From Acanthochlamys bracteata (Eukaryota > Streptophyta > Magnoliopsida > Pandanales > Velloziaceae), in assembly GCA_019914995.1 (NCBI GenBank), contig CM034140.1, forward strand, positions 372,001 to 436,000: a DNA stretch of 64,000 nt. The letters are read 5' to 3'. The position numbers were made by a program, and so were the translations under genes. How positions within the stretch are numbered: position 1 is the stretch's first letter; each line of letters opens with the position of its first letter. This document shows, one piece after another, positions 12,858 through 26,459 of this stretch. The notes beneath the pieces are model-generated. The model searched no databases and was not told the DNA's origin. It saw only the letters and a list, made by a program, of their open reading frames with translations.

Positions 12858-13275
12858 TTTCTATAATATAGTTTTCATGAAGCATTTCAAAGGGGAACGT
12901 AAAAAAGTATATCAAGTATATAACAAGTCGAGATCTGAAACGACAGCTTTACTACACACAATTTGATATTGCAAAGAGCACATAACAAAATGACTAGAAA
13001 CTTCAAATCTCAAGACACAGATAGATTTCTGACTTTACGAGAAAGCTTTTTGGGTATTCCCATAGTCTATCTTCGTCGATTTACACACAGGCTAAATGAA
13101 CAAAACTATTCACTAATGGATGTCCTAACAACATGCCGTGCTTGCATTTTGTACATAAAACTTCCCTACACAAGGTAAAGAACAGGGAGAGTGATTATTG
13201 TATGCTCATACAATTCTACACACATTAAACAGTAGCTAAATTCCTAACTTGAGGAATTGCATTCTATCCAGTTAT

Positions 13276-16200
13276 CTATAGTTGCACTGCCTGCAGTCTG
13301 GGGATGATACCAGAGGTGCTTACTGACTGTGGACGCTCGTCACTGAGAAGAAGAATGTTAACGGTCCCTGATTCTCTTAACCAGGCAGAGATGACAGAAC
13401 CGTGTGTTACGAATCGTCCAATGTTGAATCTTTCAGCTTGGAACGGAGCTCCGATTGAATTGAGTAAAGTTTCAACTACTCTTCGAAGAGTGCTAGCACC
13501 AGCTACCTTGCTATGTCTTCCCCAGCCAGTCAAAATGCTGTATAAAGAGGACATTTTAGTCCACCAAATAACATCAAAATCGCGATTCTAACAACCTACA
13601 CGAGGGAAGTTGTCTCTAGCATTTTTAGTTGTTTTGTTCTGCTGAAACAAAAAGAAAAACAATATTTTGTAGAGTATTTGTACCTGATACATTCAGGTAG
13701 CTGATGCCTTTGGAATACAATGGACCGTACACTTAGAAGCCAAGCATGCACCATGGCTTGTGCTGCACCAGTAGACATCAAATGTAAATCCAAACAGAAA
13801 TCACTCCATGTCTTTTCCCATACTTTCCTCTGTACCCCTTCAAGAACAACTCTTTGAGCCCCTCGTTTCTGCAGGTTTTGCAGTGGAGACAGTTTTACGA
13901 CTTGCACAATAACAAAATTATTGAGCAACTAATATGTAAGAAAACTGAAAGCTTGAAGATCAGGGATGCAACAAATACTTCCATGAACAAATAGTAGTAA
14001 CATGCCAGTAAGAATTAGTCAGAAATCAGAAAGTATGATAACATCTCACAAGACCATGAATTTGCAGGAGAAGTAATTTCCAGCATTGTCGATATACCAG
14101 AATAGAAAAGAGAAACTAGGGGTTAAACTGTACTTTGTCTTATGCTGTAAACATGGAATATATGCTCGAGAAATCTGCAAGACATAACAGGATTTGCAAC
14201 CTTGGCATTCTTGTAAACATATATTCGCTAGTTGCGGCAGTCCAATGGATATAAAATGTAGGCTTCAAATAGAATTCTCTAGACTCAAAATAGTGATCAA
14301 GAACCGGAATAAGAACTGCTTACATGAAAAAGAAACAGGGATTAATAGCAAAGTATCTATCCTAGCTCAGATAGACTACCTGTCCAAAATGCCACAGCAT
14401 ATCCGTCAAAGCGTTGTAGAAGGCAGATGATGTAGGTTGATCCATGTGTTGCAGTTCATCAAAAAGGGACTGAGCTTGCACCCATACATCGCCACAACCA
14501 GTTAACAGACCATGCGCAACACCATATACAGAGCTATCAAACAACCGCAGCTGCTCTAACAACAGGGATGCATCTTCAAAAGAATTGCAACGACTGAGAA
14601 CAGAAAAAAACAAACTTTTAAGATGTCAATAAAAGAACACTATGACTATCAAGATCAAAATATTTCAATAGAAAATGGACCCTAAACTGCAAAATCCAGG
14701 TCTTAGCAATATTGCACTGCTTGAACTGATTTAAGGACTCTAACTAGTAAGTGCGGCGGATACCAATATCAGAAGATAGCTTCGCAACATGCCTATACAA
14801 AGTAAACTTAAACCGGAGTCTTCTTTTGCAGGCATTCACCTTCCATTAGGATGAATAGAAAGCTCAAGACTGTTCGAACAAAACTCTTGGACATCTATCG
14901 GCGTGAAAAAAATTGGTAAAAGATTTTCTCAAATTGATAATCAAATTCGAAGAGAAGTCATGGAAATTAGAAGAAAATTGGAATTTCACCTGCAAGCATT
15001 CAAAATGGCAGAAAAGGTAACAACATTAGGCTTTATCCCCTGCTGAATCATCCTCTGGAACAATCCAAGTACGCAAAATAATTCCTCGGACCTCCTCCTT
15101 GCCTCCTCCATCATAGGACGGCCTATCCCTTTCACCAGCTGACTGAAGGAACCTGTGCCTGTACTGCACTCCGAGCCTTCTGCTTCATTCCTAACATTAT
15201 CCTCAACCAACACCCTTGACTTCCCAAAGGCATCAATGATGGTATTATAGGTGACAACATTGGGTTCAATACCCATTGCTGTCATCTCATCAAGCAACCA
15301 CACAGCACACTGCACCAAACCATTTTTGGACAATGTATCAATAAAAGAACTGTACAGGACTACATCCGCTTTCAAACCACTTTCCTTAAACTCCAAAAAT
15401 ACATTAGCTGCCTCACCAAACATGCCTGCCTTGGAATAGATATCTATCAAAGTCGAGTAAGTTAAAACACTCGGGATGATTCCCCTCTCCCTCATATCCT
15501 GAAGCAAGAAATTGACAATATCAAACCTCCCTTGCTTCCCAAATCCAGTGATTAAGCAATTGTATGTGACTGTGTCCTTATCAATCCCCAAGGCATCCAT
15601 TTCTTCATAAATCCTTGAAATTTCCTCATACCTCCCTGTTCTAACATAGATAGAAAGCAAGGTATTACAGCAAACTCTATCCAAGCGAAGTTTCAATGAC
15701 TTCATCTCCTCATATAGTCGCAAGGCCTCATCAAACCTCTCCAGTTTTGAGTACCCATCAATTAATGTGCTATAAGTAACGACATTAGGAGAAACTCCAT
15801 TCGCAGGCATGTCCCCCAAGACCTGCAAGGCTAGCTCCATGTTTCCACACTTGCACAATGCATCAACAAAGGTGTTGTAAGTATAGATGTCTCGGCCAGT
15901 TCCTGAACGAACCATTTCATGAAAGACAGCATGTGCATCATCCAATCGGCCAGTACGACTGCACCCAGCAAGCAACGAATTGAATGTCTTTCTGTCAGGG
16001 CGAAGTCCATACTGGATCATCTCACGGCAAAGAGACAATGTTACATGGAGACCAAGCCCACCCTTCACGCAGGCATCAATGACAGCATTGTATGAAACAT
16101 TGTTGGGACGCAATCCAGCCGTCTTCATTGCCTCAAAAAGTTTAATAGCTTCGGAAGAAAGACCATTACGAGCATAGGCAGAGATAAGAGCAGAATAGGC

Positions 16201-16905
16201 GAACACAGTGTTACCATAACCCTCTGCAGTACCAGAGTCAAACACATGCTTCGCAAGATCATGTCGGCCCATTCGCCCCAAGGCACCAATTGTTGCTGTC
16301 AAAATCTTACCTTTCTCAATGCTTGTGCGCATAAGCCGCATCGAGAAGCTGGACACGGCAAGAGCTTTACCAGGGTGTTTAACTCGGTCACCGAGTTCAT
16401 GAAGTAAATAGCAATAGTCATCAGGAACAGCAAGGCTAGGCTGAAATGTTCGAACAACTCCGGCAACCGTTCGATCGTCAACACGACTGACTTGAACAAG
16501 CTGGGCAAGGCAAGCAGCTGCGGCGGGGGAAGCAGAACGGTGGTGATCGTGGGAAGGTTTCGGCGAGTGAGTGTTTCTCTTCGAGATGACACGTGTAGTT
16601 CGAGCTCGCCGGAATTCTGGGCCGAGCTCCGGCCGTGGCAGCCGGGGACAATTTGAAGAATAGAAGTAAGTCGGGCAGCTGGGTAAAAGTTCGTTAGAGC
16701 TTTGAGTAACCGGAGAAGCAACAACGGCGACGGCGGTAGTCGCAGTGCTACCAGTGGTGGCGGCGGCGGAGGAGATGGCCGGAGAAGGAGATGGAATTCT
16801 TGCTGCGGCGCTCCGGCGATGGTGCTGTTGAGGTGTTGTATTAGGGATTTGGTGGGTTTTTGTTGGGTTGATAGAGTAGTAGTGTGGTGGTGTAGATGAA
16901 GCCAT
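13276..16905 (-). CDS. GUN1: GUN1, plastid PPR-SMR retrograde-signalling protein
   Basis: GENOMES UNCOUPLED 1 acts in plastids and feeds plastid status to nuclear gene expression. Four exons are visible: 16905-14990, 14593-14380, 13868-13684 and 13537-13276. All have GT-AG junctions and matching phase, giving 858 residues (Arabidopsis GUN1 has 918). The N-terminus is Ser/Thr/Pro-rich with few acids, as in a transit peptide. From about residue 230 come P-class 35-residue PPR repeats (for example [20 protein letters not shown] and [15 protein letters not shown]). The C-terminal exons carry the SMR domain, with [20 protein letters not shown] and [20 protein letters not shown]. Matches such as [16 protein letters not shown] and MGRF-like [19 protein letters not shown] identify GUN1 specifically. 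The start at 16,905 gives the family N-terminus MASSTPPH. It lies head-to-head with the plastid transporter gene MAR1. Confidence 0.97.
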
Positions 16906-17846
16906 TGTTGTTTCTTACTAAAGAAAGAAAAGATTCAAAATTTATCAATCAATCAAAGACTTTTCAACTTGGGGCCATTGATCTTTTTGCTGATCGAAGA
17001 AGTAAATCAAATTTAATTGATCAACTAAAAAAGTTCAATTGAGAAATTCTTAGAAAATCGACAATTCTTGAATCAAGAAGCATGATAGAGAGAGAGCGGT
17101 TGAAAGAGAAGAGGAAATAAGAGGTTAGTGACTTGTTGGTGTTGCTTTATGATGAGGAGATAATAGAAGAAATGGAAGAAAGATAGAAAAAGAATGAGAC
17201 AATTTCTGTTTTTTGTTTATTTCTTTTTTGGTTGCGAATCTGGAAAGGGTTCTTTTTCTATGGACTGAATAGACGCCAACTGGGAAGAAGATAGAGCGAT
17301 TGAAGAAGAAGAATTAACTTGGGCTTCAAGTTTTTGGGCCGTCTTCAAATATTCACACGTAGCTTCAGGTCCAAATTCGAACACGGCGATTCATTCAACA
17401 TCTCAACCACAAAATTTATCCCCTGCGCGTAATCACACACGACAATCCCATCTCTCAACCGCTCCCTCTAAATCGATCGGCTATAAAATATTCTTTAGAA
17501 ATAATCAGGCAATTATGTAACTAACGGAACATTCAAGGGTAGATTCGTTTATTTATTCGGGATGGTGGTTATTTTTCTTTTAGATACTGCTACTCGCTTC
17601 GTCTTCTCCGTTGGCGCTCGTTGAAGTAATCCAGATAGATAAGGCAGAGTTCGAGTTTCTCTCTCTAGAAACTCCATTTTTAGTTTCGGTCGTTTCTCTC
17701 TCTAGAATAGAGATTATACAGAGAGAACAAAAATTTGCTAGAGAGAGAAGTCGAGTACTGTGAACCGCAGGAAACATATACTGAGATTTGGTTTGCTGCA
17801 TGAGTAGGCGGAGGAAGGTGGGGCCCAGTAGTCACCTGAAGCAACC
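16906..17846. promoter_or_regulatory. Shared head-to-head promoter region, GUN1 / MAR1
   Basis: The two start codons are 941 bp apart on opposite strands. The region has CT/GA-rich tracts at about 17,085-17,115 and 17,640-17,750, typical of plant 5' UTRs, and no coding segment between. Both neighbours encode plastid proteins. Co-regulation is possible but is only inferred. Confidence 0.55.
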
Positions 17847-20800
17847 ATGGGGTTGGTTATCATCGCCGGCAATGGTTCTTCTTCAACTCCTCATCTTTCT
17901 CCGCTCTCAGACCGACTCCGGCGAAGAGTTCGACTTCAATCGCGGCCCCTGTGTCGCCACGTGCCAACCAGTCGACGGCTGAGCTCGTTTGAGACAATAA
18001 CTACGTCCAGGTCCTCTCATTGTTCATGAATTGGTTGAAGATCAGTTAAGATTTTAGTTAGCTTCAATTTTAGTTAAGTTTTATGTTCATACTCGGACTG
18101 TTGGAGGACATTTAATTTTTGGATCATTTGATGTTATACAATCATGAGAATTCTTAATTTGAATGATCAGATAAGATATTAGTATTAGATGGGTCACGGG
18201 TAGAACTCCCTCTCAAAAGCTAGCTCGTAAGAGGAAGATGCCAAAACCCATATAAACAGCACTAAGCCTAAGCAACCTGTCGATGTGGGACACTACAACA
18301 CCCTTCTCAAACTTAGCGTGCACGGCGAGGCTGCAATTCATACTTGGCTGCTCTCAAATTTGAATGATCAGGAAAGATATTAGTTGTAGATGAGCCTTCA
18401 GTAGAACTCACTCTCAAACGCTAGCTTGTAGGAGAATGGTGCCCAAACCCATATATAAAACACTAAGCCCAAACAAGCTGCTGATGTGGGACAATTCAGT
18501 ATTCAACAATTAGAATTGGATGGGCATTTCAAACATACAGTTATTTTTTGTGGGTTTTCAGTTCTATTTCTCTGGCTTATCGCTGTGGTGCAATTGAATA
18601 CTTAAGTGCATGCTGTAATTCTTTTTGAAGATGTCCTAGTGAAAATTGATCTGGATTGTTGTTACAATTTTGACTTAGCTGTTTGGATTCCAGGTTTGGC
18701 AACCTTGTGACACACTGTTCTGTGACAAACATTGATGTTGATCTTGACGTTGTTACTTCAGAGGATGAAGCTTCGGAAGAAATCCCATCTCTTCCTTCTG
18801 GTTGCTCCGTTCCAGTTGTTAGTATTACATCAGATATTCTCAACTCCAACCCTTTGGATTTATCCACTGAAGAGACGACGTTTGCAGATTCTCTTCTTAA
18901 GACATGGCCGGTACAGCCCCTTTGTAAACCTTAGTAACTCTGTTCTCTTGATTCTTCGAATTTTTTCTACAACTTGGCAAAATTCATTATGCTAAAATTG
19001 TTGATCTACTCTAAATTGGTGAGACCCTTGTTTCAAAATGTCTAGGTGCTCTCAGAAGAGGAGCAGGAGGTTCTAGCAGCAACTCCTGCTCATCCTGCAG
19101 GCTTATATGGTACGTTAAATTTCATAGTATTCTTTTAGTGTCCCACAAGTTGCAACACGAGTTTTATTATTAAGAAGATTGATTTTGCTGGCATTGATAA
19201 TATGGTGACATGAAATCTATGAGTTCCTTACCTATAAGGTGATAGCATCGTTGTGAACTTTTGATTATTTTCAGTTGGTTTCCATTAGCTGAATGTCCAA
19301 ATTCTATAAGTAGAGCTAGTCTAAAGGAGAAATGTATATTATACATGTTATTCTTTAGTAGCTTGATGTCATCACAAATTCTTTTCTGTTATGACATCAT
19401 TAACAGTTTGCTATATGCTTGCTAGCAGCTTTATATGCAAGTTCCATAGCTGGAAATTTAGTGGAACAACTTTGGAACTTTGCATTGCCTGCTGCTGTTG
19501 CAATGCTTCATCCCAGTTTGTTACCTGTAGCTGTAGTTGGTTTCTTTACAAAGGTATGTATGTGAAGTTACTGAATGTGGTCTTTTGAACTGCAAAAAGG
19601 AAGATCATGATTAATCTCTTATTTACAGCTTACAATCTTCATAGGGGGTCCATTAGTTGGTGACCTAATGGATTCTTTTCCACGAATTCCATCATACTAC
19701 ACCTTAAACACCGTTCAGGTAAATATCATTGCAGAAAAAAGCTATTGGTTATTTTCATTCTTGCTCCTTCCAAACTTAGGCAGGTGTATATTTATATCAT
19801 CTATATTGCGCAGACTACTGCTCAGTTACTATCTGCAGCCATGATCATACATGCTCTCAAAAGTCTACATCACACATCTAAGTCAGCTGTCATTTTTAAG
19901 CCTTGGTTCGTTATACTAGTATTAGCTGGGGCTGTCGAAAGGCTCGCAGGCTTAGCACTGGGGGTCACAATGGAGCGTGATTGGGTTGTGTTGGTAATAT
20001 CCCCTTTCTTCTTATGTCATGTCCATATTGTTCGTGTGTCATGTACTTGATGTCAATTTTTGCCTCATATGAAGTTAGCAGGACCCAACAGACCAATAGC
20101 GCTAGCTCAAGCTAATGCGATGCTTAACCGAATTGATCTTCTTTGTGAGGTATAACTCCAGTTTAAATATATTAGAGAGAGATTTATCTGTTATAGCGGT
20201 CTGGCTAAGTTTTGTACTGGTACTGAAAAAACATAGTACACGATCTTATATTTACTATTTGTAAGCTTTAAATGATAAATTATGCAAAGACTGTGGGAGC
20301 TTCGAAAGTGCTATGAACTTTCTGTATTTCTTTAATTTATTGATAGTTTTCTGCATTCTAGATGCTGCCTGTTCAAGTTTTTGATATTGTTGAGATACAT
20401 TGCTTTTTAACTATGTTCTCTTATTGCAAATTCTTTCTGGCTTATGTCGTCTCTAGGAACTACTTGCTGATGGCATAGAAAATGCCTCGAATAAGTTAGA
20501 GGAGAAGTTTCATGACTCTTTCTTAATTAGAACAATAGGTCAAGTCTACAAGAACTAGCACTTATCAGCGGACTGTTATCTTAAATGTGTACAGATTGCT
20601 GGTGCTTCACTTTTTGGCATTTTGTTGTCAAAATATGACCCTGTGACCTGCTTAAAACTCGTGTATGGCATGATGATAGCTACCCTACCTGTCCTGGTAT
20701 GCCATATGTTCATTTTGCCCTTTTTTTGGTAAGATAAATTTGACCCATTGACTTTCTCCTACCGAACCTGCAGATTATACTAGGCCATGCAATTAATAGG

Positions 20801-22207
20801 TTATCTAGTGGGGTTCTTGATCGTTCCAGGTTCTGTCAGAATTTTGATAAATCATTTGGAGCTAGTTTATCAACTGGCATGAAGAACATAGGTAACTGAC
20901 CGTCTATTGCTCACGTGATTCATCCTTCCCAAGGTCATGCAATCTCTAATTGGGTTACATTGTCAGTGCAAAACGGCCTGAAAACTATCAGAAATGGGTG
21001 GAAGGAGTACAAGAACCAACCTGTTCTTCCTGCAAGCTTAGCCTATGTGCTTCTCTATTTCAATATTGCTTTGGCTCATGGTTCTATCATGACGACATTC
21101 TTAACCCATCATGGTATTTACTTAACTTTTGCATCCACATTCACTTTGGTTGATCGCATTTTGACTATGGTAATAGTCCTGTGGGGTTCTGCTTAGGATA
21201 GCTTGCACATAGAACATAAGCAGACTTTCTTACTACCAAGCTACAACGTCTAATATTTTTAATATGTGTTGTTTTATGAGCGTATGGCAGGTATCAACCC
21301 AGCTATTATTGGTGCCTTTAGCGGTTTGTGTGCCTTCATGGGTGTTGCTGCAACATTCTTATCCTCAAGTTTAGTAAGAAGGCTGGGCATTTTAAAGGTT
21401 TCCTTTTCCTATTCCCTTTCAATGTGTTCATTTTACCTTTCTTTGGAGTAGATGTCTGATGTATGGAACTGCACCAGGCAGGAGCAGCTGGATTGCTTTT
21501 TCAGGCTTCACTTTTGGCAACTGCTGCTATAGTTTTCTGGACCAGTTCAATATCTAAGCAGACATCATTGCTTCTCTTTCTCTCTCTGATTGTAAGGATA
21601 ACTAACTCGAATATTTGTTGGTTAGCTATGGTTCAGTAACAGGTTTATACCACATTCAACATGGATGACACTTACAACCTTGTACATGCAGGTGCTGTCG
21701 AGATTAGGCCATATGTCTTATGATGTTGTTGGAACACAGATTCTTCAAACGGGAATACCTATTAACAAAGCAAATTTAATAGGGGCGACAGAAGTTTCCA
21801 TTGCAAGCCTAGCAGAGTTTTTAATGCTGGGTGTAGCAATCATTGCTAATGATGTTTCACATTTTGGTTTCCTGGTAATGCTCTCTGTATCCTCAGTTGC
21901 TGTAGCAGCTGGGATGTTTTGCCGCTGGTTAGCCAATCCAACAGATGAGCAGAAGAAGCTCTTCTCCTTTGATCCACACTTCTCAGTTGGTAGGACTTTA
22001 TGTAAAACATTGAAGATGTTACATTATTCATTTAGAAACATATATTCTACTTGTTTTGACCTTAGGTAACTGCTTACCACTTTGTAGCATATGAATGTGA
22101 AATTTCTTACCGATATGTAGCTGTAACTTGTGCGGAAGCGTTTTAGTCAAATCCTTGTATCTTCATTATCTGCAGATGCAGCAGAAGATGCTTTTGATGA
22201 TGGATGA
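17847..22207 (+). CDS. MAR1: MAR1/IREG3, plastid ferroportin-like transporter
   Basis: This is solute carrier family 40 member 3, a chloroplast-envelope ferroportin relative linked in Arabidopsis to aminoglycoside uptake and metal homeostasis. Fourteen exons are visible: 17847-18010, 18694-18910, 19046-19109, 19429-19553, 19629-19718, 19814-19993, 20075-20149, 20595-20696, 20774-20891, 20967-21113, 21291-21397, 21478-21591, 21692-21989 and 22176-22207. Phases agree throughout, giving 610 residues (about 598 in Arabidopsis). An Arg/Ser-rich transit peptide is followed by an acidic stretch, then hydrophobic helices, for example [20 protein letters not shown] and [19 protein letters not shown]. 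The conserved family motif is [20 protein letters not shown]. The tail ends [10 protein letters not shown]. The exon 1 donor (CCAG/GTCCTC) is weak, so the first exon boundary is the least certain. Confidence 0.93.
18157..18493 (+). repeat. Two diverged direct copies in MAR1 intron 1
   Basis: Copies of about 137 bp lie at 18,157-18,293 and 18,357-18,493. Both run from TTTGAATGATCAG through CTCTCAAA-GCTAGCT to GATGTGGGACA, separated by 63 bp. The sequence is non-coding. It may be two nested or tandem insertions of one short element; no terminal inverted repeats were found. Confidence 0.65.
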
Positions 22208-23750
22208 AACGTTTGGCACCTTGAAGCAGTCTCTGAAACTGATGTAGTGTTGGTGAGGAGCCTCCTTAACAACTGTCTATTGTTGCTGTCTTTAGCCTCT
22301 GCTCCGCAATTTGCTGAGACAGGTTCATAATATTGTGGACACGATGAGGAAACCAACTTGCTGATCATTAGGAAGAAAAATATTGATTCATAGATATCGT
22401 TCACAGCATGAATGGTGAAGCTGATTTTTCTGTGAGTTCTAGGATTACACCCATGTCATAACTTCATTCTAATTTATATATTTGCAAATGAAAAGTTGAT
22501 GTATAATCTTCAAAAGATTCTACATTGTATGCACCAATTTTCTTCATTCTTTTACGTTTTTTTTTTTTGTTGGTTGGTTTTTTTGTGTGCAACTCGCGGA
22601 TATATCTTTCAATTTGGTTGTTTTTTTATCCTCATAGGTTGCAAATGTTCTTATCAAATGTTTTGAAATGTAAAATGGAATGATTGCAGAATGCTAAAAC
22701 TTGACAGTTGAAAGGGGTTTGTCTGCCTTGCCCAGCAACTAATTGATGATTAAGGCTGCTTTTGGATACCGTTTCGTTTCATTTCACTCTCCATATATTT
22801 TCATATTTTAAATAAAAATCATAATATTTTATAAAAGTATTTAAAAATTTAAAATATAAAAATTATTATTATTATTATTTAGTATTATTATTATTATTTT
22901 AAAATAAAAAATAAAATTTGTTTTTAAATAAAATAAAAATATTTTTATTTAAAAAAATAGTTTATAAGCATTTTTAAACAGCAATAATAAGTTTATGTTT
23001 TTATTCTTTCTATTAATTTGGAAAAGTTTAGTAGCCATATTGAAATGAAAGGATGAAGGCATTTTAAGTAAAAATGCTCTTGAAACTCGCCCATACCAAC
23101 CTATTGGTCCTATTTATATTTAAAAGAACACAAATTTTACTCTCTTTGTTTTTAACTCAACTAACTCAAAATCCTTCAATTGCATTTTTTTAGAAACTAA
23201 GATTCACCTATTTTTTAAACTAATCCCAGCAAGTTAAACTTTACTAATTCACAAATCACAGGACCAATAAGGACCAAGTCCAGGGTTAATTCTGAATAGG
23301 ACCAAGTCCAGCCCTAATTCTGAATACAGGAAACTTTCGATCTATTAGTATTAGTTCATCATCGATTAAACATCAATGAGAACTAAAATAATTCTACATC
23401 ATCATCTACATTGACCGGACGCACTGGGCTACAGCACACAAAGTGACATCTGCAGTAGCAGTGATTAATTAGCAACGATTCTTCAACAGTGAAGTATTTC
23501 CAAAGTCCACTTGATCTTGCATACGGTAGACTTCTGCTGCTCCATAAATCAAAGAAAAAGATGTCAAACGCCTTAATTGAAGCCTATAAATACGGCTATT
23601 CAAAATGACCGCCTATACATTCTCCTCAAACAAGCAATGTCATCAATTTTGCCAACTTTGAAATGCAATTGAAACATATAAAGAAATTTGTTTTTCAGAA
23701 TTAGCCAGAGTAAACTGAAGCTTGCGAGCAATGCACTAAAGACCTACCTA
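22208..23750. other. 3' flanks of MAR1 and EMC10 (tail-to-tail)
   Basis: This contains the 3' UTRs of two convergent genes. 22,790-22,990 is an A/T-rich block with ATT trinucleotide runs, probably a decayed AT-rich MITE. No gene was recognised. Confidence 0.55.
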
Positions 23751-26454
23751 TTATCTCCTTCTAACGGCAGCAGCTGCAGCTCGTTGGGCAACTGCCTGCT
23801 GCGCTTGAGAACCAGGTTGCCCAGCAGCTTGTTCCTCTGGCATGTTCATTACTTGTGTGATTGTATTCACGACAATGAGCACAAGGGGAATTAAGTACAT
23901 CCACTGCATGGAGAAAACAGACATTCTGGCCTCAACGTACTCAATGGAGTTTTTCCATAAGCAAGAGATGGTTTTCAGCATTTAGTATGTATTAAGCTAT
24001 GCAATGGCAGCAAAGAAACCAATGATGGGAAAAGGACGACGCCACTCACATATTTAGCCCAGAAAGATCTCTCAGGTGGTTTTACACCTTCTCCTTCCTC
24101 ATTCTCTCTGGCAATCAATGTCTCAACAAATGTTGGAGTCCTAAAGAAAGCCATTTGGACATATGAGAACAGCATTTGGGCAGTGGGAAAACTCCAAAAC
24201 GATACATTCAATTAACGGAGAGACTATACTAGCTTTAAAGCAAACTAAAGACTCTAGTCACAATCCAATCATTTCTATCAGAATTTGCATCTTCATATGA
24301 AGAGTGACAAAAGAAAAGATTTTGAAACTCATCAATAAAGGATGCATATTTTCACCTATTAAATTTACGGAGGGTCAAAAAACATGAGCTAAATCTAACT
24401 TCAAATGAACTAAACATACCTTGGTGCTTGTTCGCTATTCTTGAGGACGGCATAAGAATTAAATGACCACTTTGACGGCTGAAAATGGAAAAAGGCCATG
24501 TATCAGGGAATGTTCAAACAAAGTAGCTATCTTTATTGGGAACTGATCCATATCTCACATATATTTGCTGAAATCACTATTGCACGACTTCTACCAACTG
24601 CTTGTTGTTATAAAGATAGACAAGACACATGATGTAGGAAACGAAGAACAAAAAAGCTATTAACAAACTTACGAGCTTAAGTGTCCTCGGATATTGACAT
24701 GCCCCTGCAGAACCATAATTGACAGCCAAAATATTCACTCCATCCTGTTCAAGGAGAAGACTTGGTGTAATAAGCACAGAAGCTCCAGTAGAACAGAAGT
24801 GACTTGGCTTCAGAATCATGTGTTTGAGTGACTTCTCTTACATGCACTGTTGTTTGGATTAAACGCCACAGAGCATGGAACAGTAAAAGTAGTAAAAGAA
24901 AAAATAAGTTTGAAGTATAATCTAATGCATCTCAGTATCATATATTACCATGTGAATAACAAAATGCTCATCCAAAGTCTCCCGAGGAAGGCATCTCTGT
25001 AGTCAAAAGAAGAAAAACCATTTAGATGTATATGCAACTGACTGATACCTAAGGTCAAGTTAGAGAGGCAAAAACAAATAAGATAATCCAAACTTTCCAG
25101 CATTGTCAAAACATGTTTCTGGCATATCTTACACTGGTACAACATAGTCTTCCCGACTTTGCACACAAATCAACGGGTAAAAGTGAAGAAAGGACGTCCA
25201 CTCTGCTACTAATGGGAACTAATTGATAACTTAGGATAAATTGTCTATCATAATTGAACACAAAAAGAGCGCCATGGCAAATCCATCACGTAGAGAGGCA
25301 ATGCGCAATGCAAACAGAAACAGTGATGAGAATTAAGAAAATGGATTACCAAAACAAAAAAGACCCAAGTATTCCTATACCCTTCTGACACAACGCTCTC
25401 ATAAATAAGCTCTCCATATGGCTTGGAACCACCAAGACCCAAACTATTTTAAATTAATAAATCTTGGGGCTTAGACCAAGCACGGGTAAAGTCAAGACAG
25501 AAGCCCCTCTACCACAAGACTGTCTGTAAGAAATTCTGAACAGATACCAAAAACTTGAACGAAAATATTAATGTGAGAGCAATTCCTCACTCAAGGTTTT
25601 AGAAAAAAGACAGTAAGGAAAAACTTACAGCTCTGATAGATGACAGAATATAATCCTTTCCAGGGGGGTTGAGCACGTTACACGGCAATCTAATCCTATA
25701 AAAATCATCCTCCTTTAATAACCTCTGCAACATCCAAGATCATCAGCATTTTAAATTTCCAAATAATGAGATAGAAACACATAAAAAACTTACTTCAAAA
25801 GCTTCCTTATCAGCTTCCGAAAGAGCATTTCTTGAGAACCGAAGCTTGGTTAGCGTCTGTCAATATAACAAAATTAGATCCTTGGAAAAGTTGATAACTC
25901 CAGATCACTGCATATGGCAGCTAGAAATCATAATTCGCATTTAAACAAGAACAATCTGTATATAAGAAGAGACACACAACAATCATGAAGACTTTGCATA
26001 CAATTAGCATAGATTAGAGCCTTCTCAGACCCGGAGACTCTCAAACTAATCTCGCTCGACCAAACTACACAACTAGAAGTCATGACAAGATCACCTACCA
26101 AAGATCAATCTTAAATTGAAAAACACGTAACTAATTATCACAAATTTAGTTAAAATTATCCATCAGCACCTGAGAACCATGAGCAGTGGACTTGAGTCGA
26201 GCCGTAAAAGTACCAGCGAGCGAGAATCCCGAATCCCCAAACGAGTGCTCAAGAGTGAACTGAACTGATTTCGAATCGGTCGAGTCATGATCATTCCGGC
26301 GGCGAACCGGCCGCTGAATCGGGTCTGGTTCGCCGGAACGGGACCCAACCAACCCGAAGTCCTCGTCGTCGAACAAGAGCTTGTCTGAGTGGAACGCTCG
26401 AACCGCCGCAGCGAAGAAGAACACCGCGGCGGAGAAGAAGAAAACGCGGGCCAT
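23751..26454 (-). CDS. EMC10: ER membrane protein complex subunit 10
   Basis: EMC10 is a lumenal, single-span subunit of the ER membrane complex, which inserts tail-anchored and multi-pass membrane proteins. Eight exons are visible: 26454-26170, 25856-25794, 25724-25629, 24996-24949, 24744-24673, 24478-24420, 24140-24050 and 23903-23751. The reading frame is continuous, giving 288 residues. Residues 1-20 (MARVFFFSAAVFFFAAAVRA) are a clear signal peptide. A lumenal beta-rich domain follows, with SVQFTLEHSFGDSGFSLAGT and RCLPRETLDEHFVIHM. A C-terminal membrane segment (MYLIPLVLIVVNTITQVM) precedes an Ala/Gln-rich tail ending VRRR. The order and the MYLIPL...MNMPEE motif are as in plant EMC10. 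The start is the only ATG that gives the signal peptide. Confidence 0.93.
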
Positions 26455-26459
26455 GAGTT

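Noticed and set aside
20458-20530. Exon-like segment ([10 protein letters not shown]) inside a MAR1 intron
   Set aside because: The protein joins correctly from 20,149 to 20,595 and related MAR1 proteins have no such insert.
22752-23000. Possible MITE starting GGCTGCTTTTGGATACC
   Set aside because: The candidate right end matches poorly and no target duplication is visible; it was left as A/T-rich flank.
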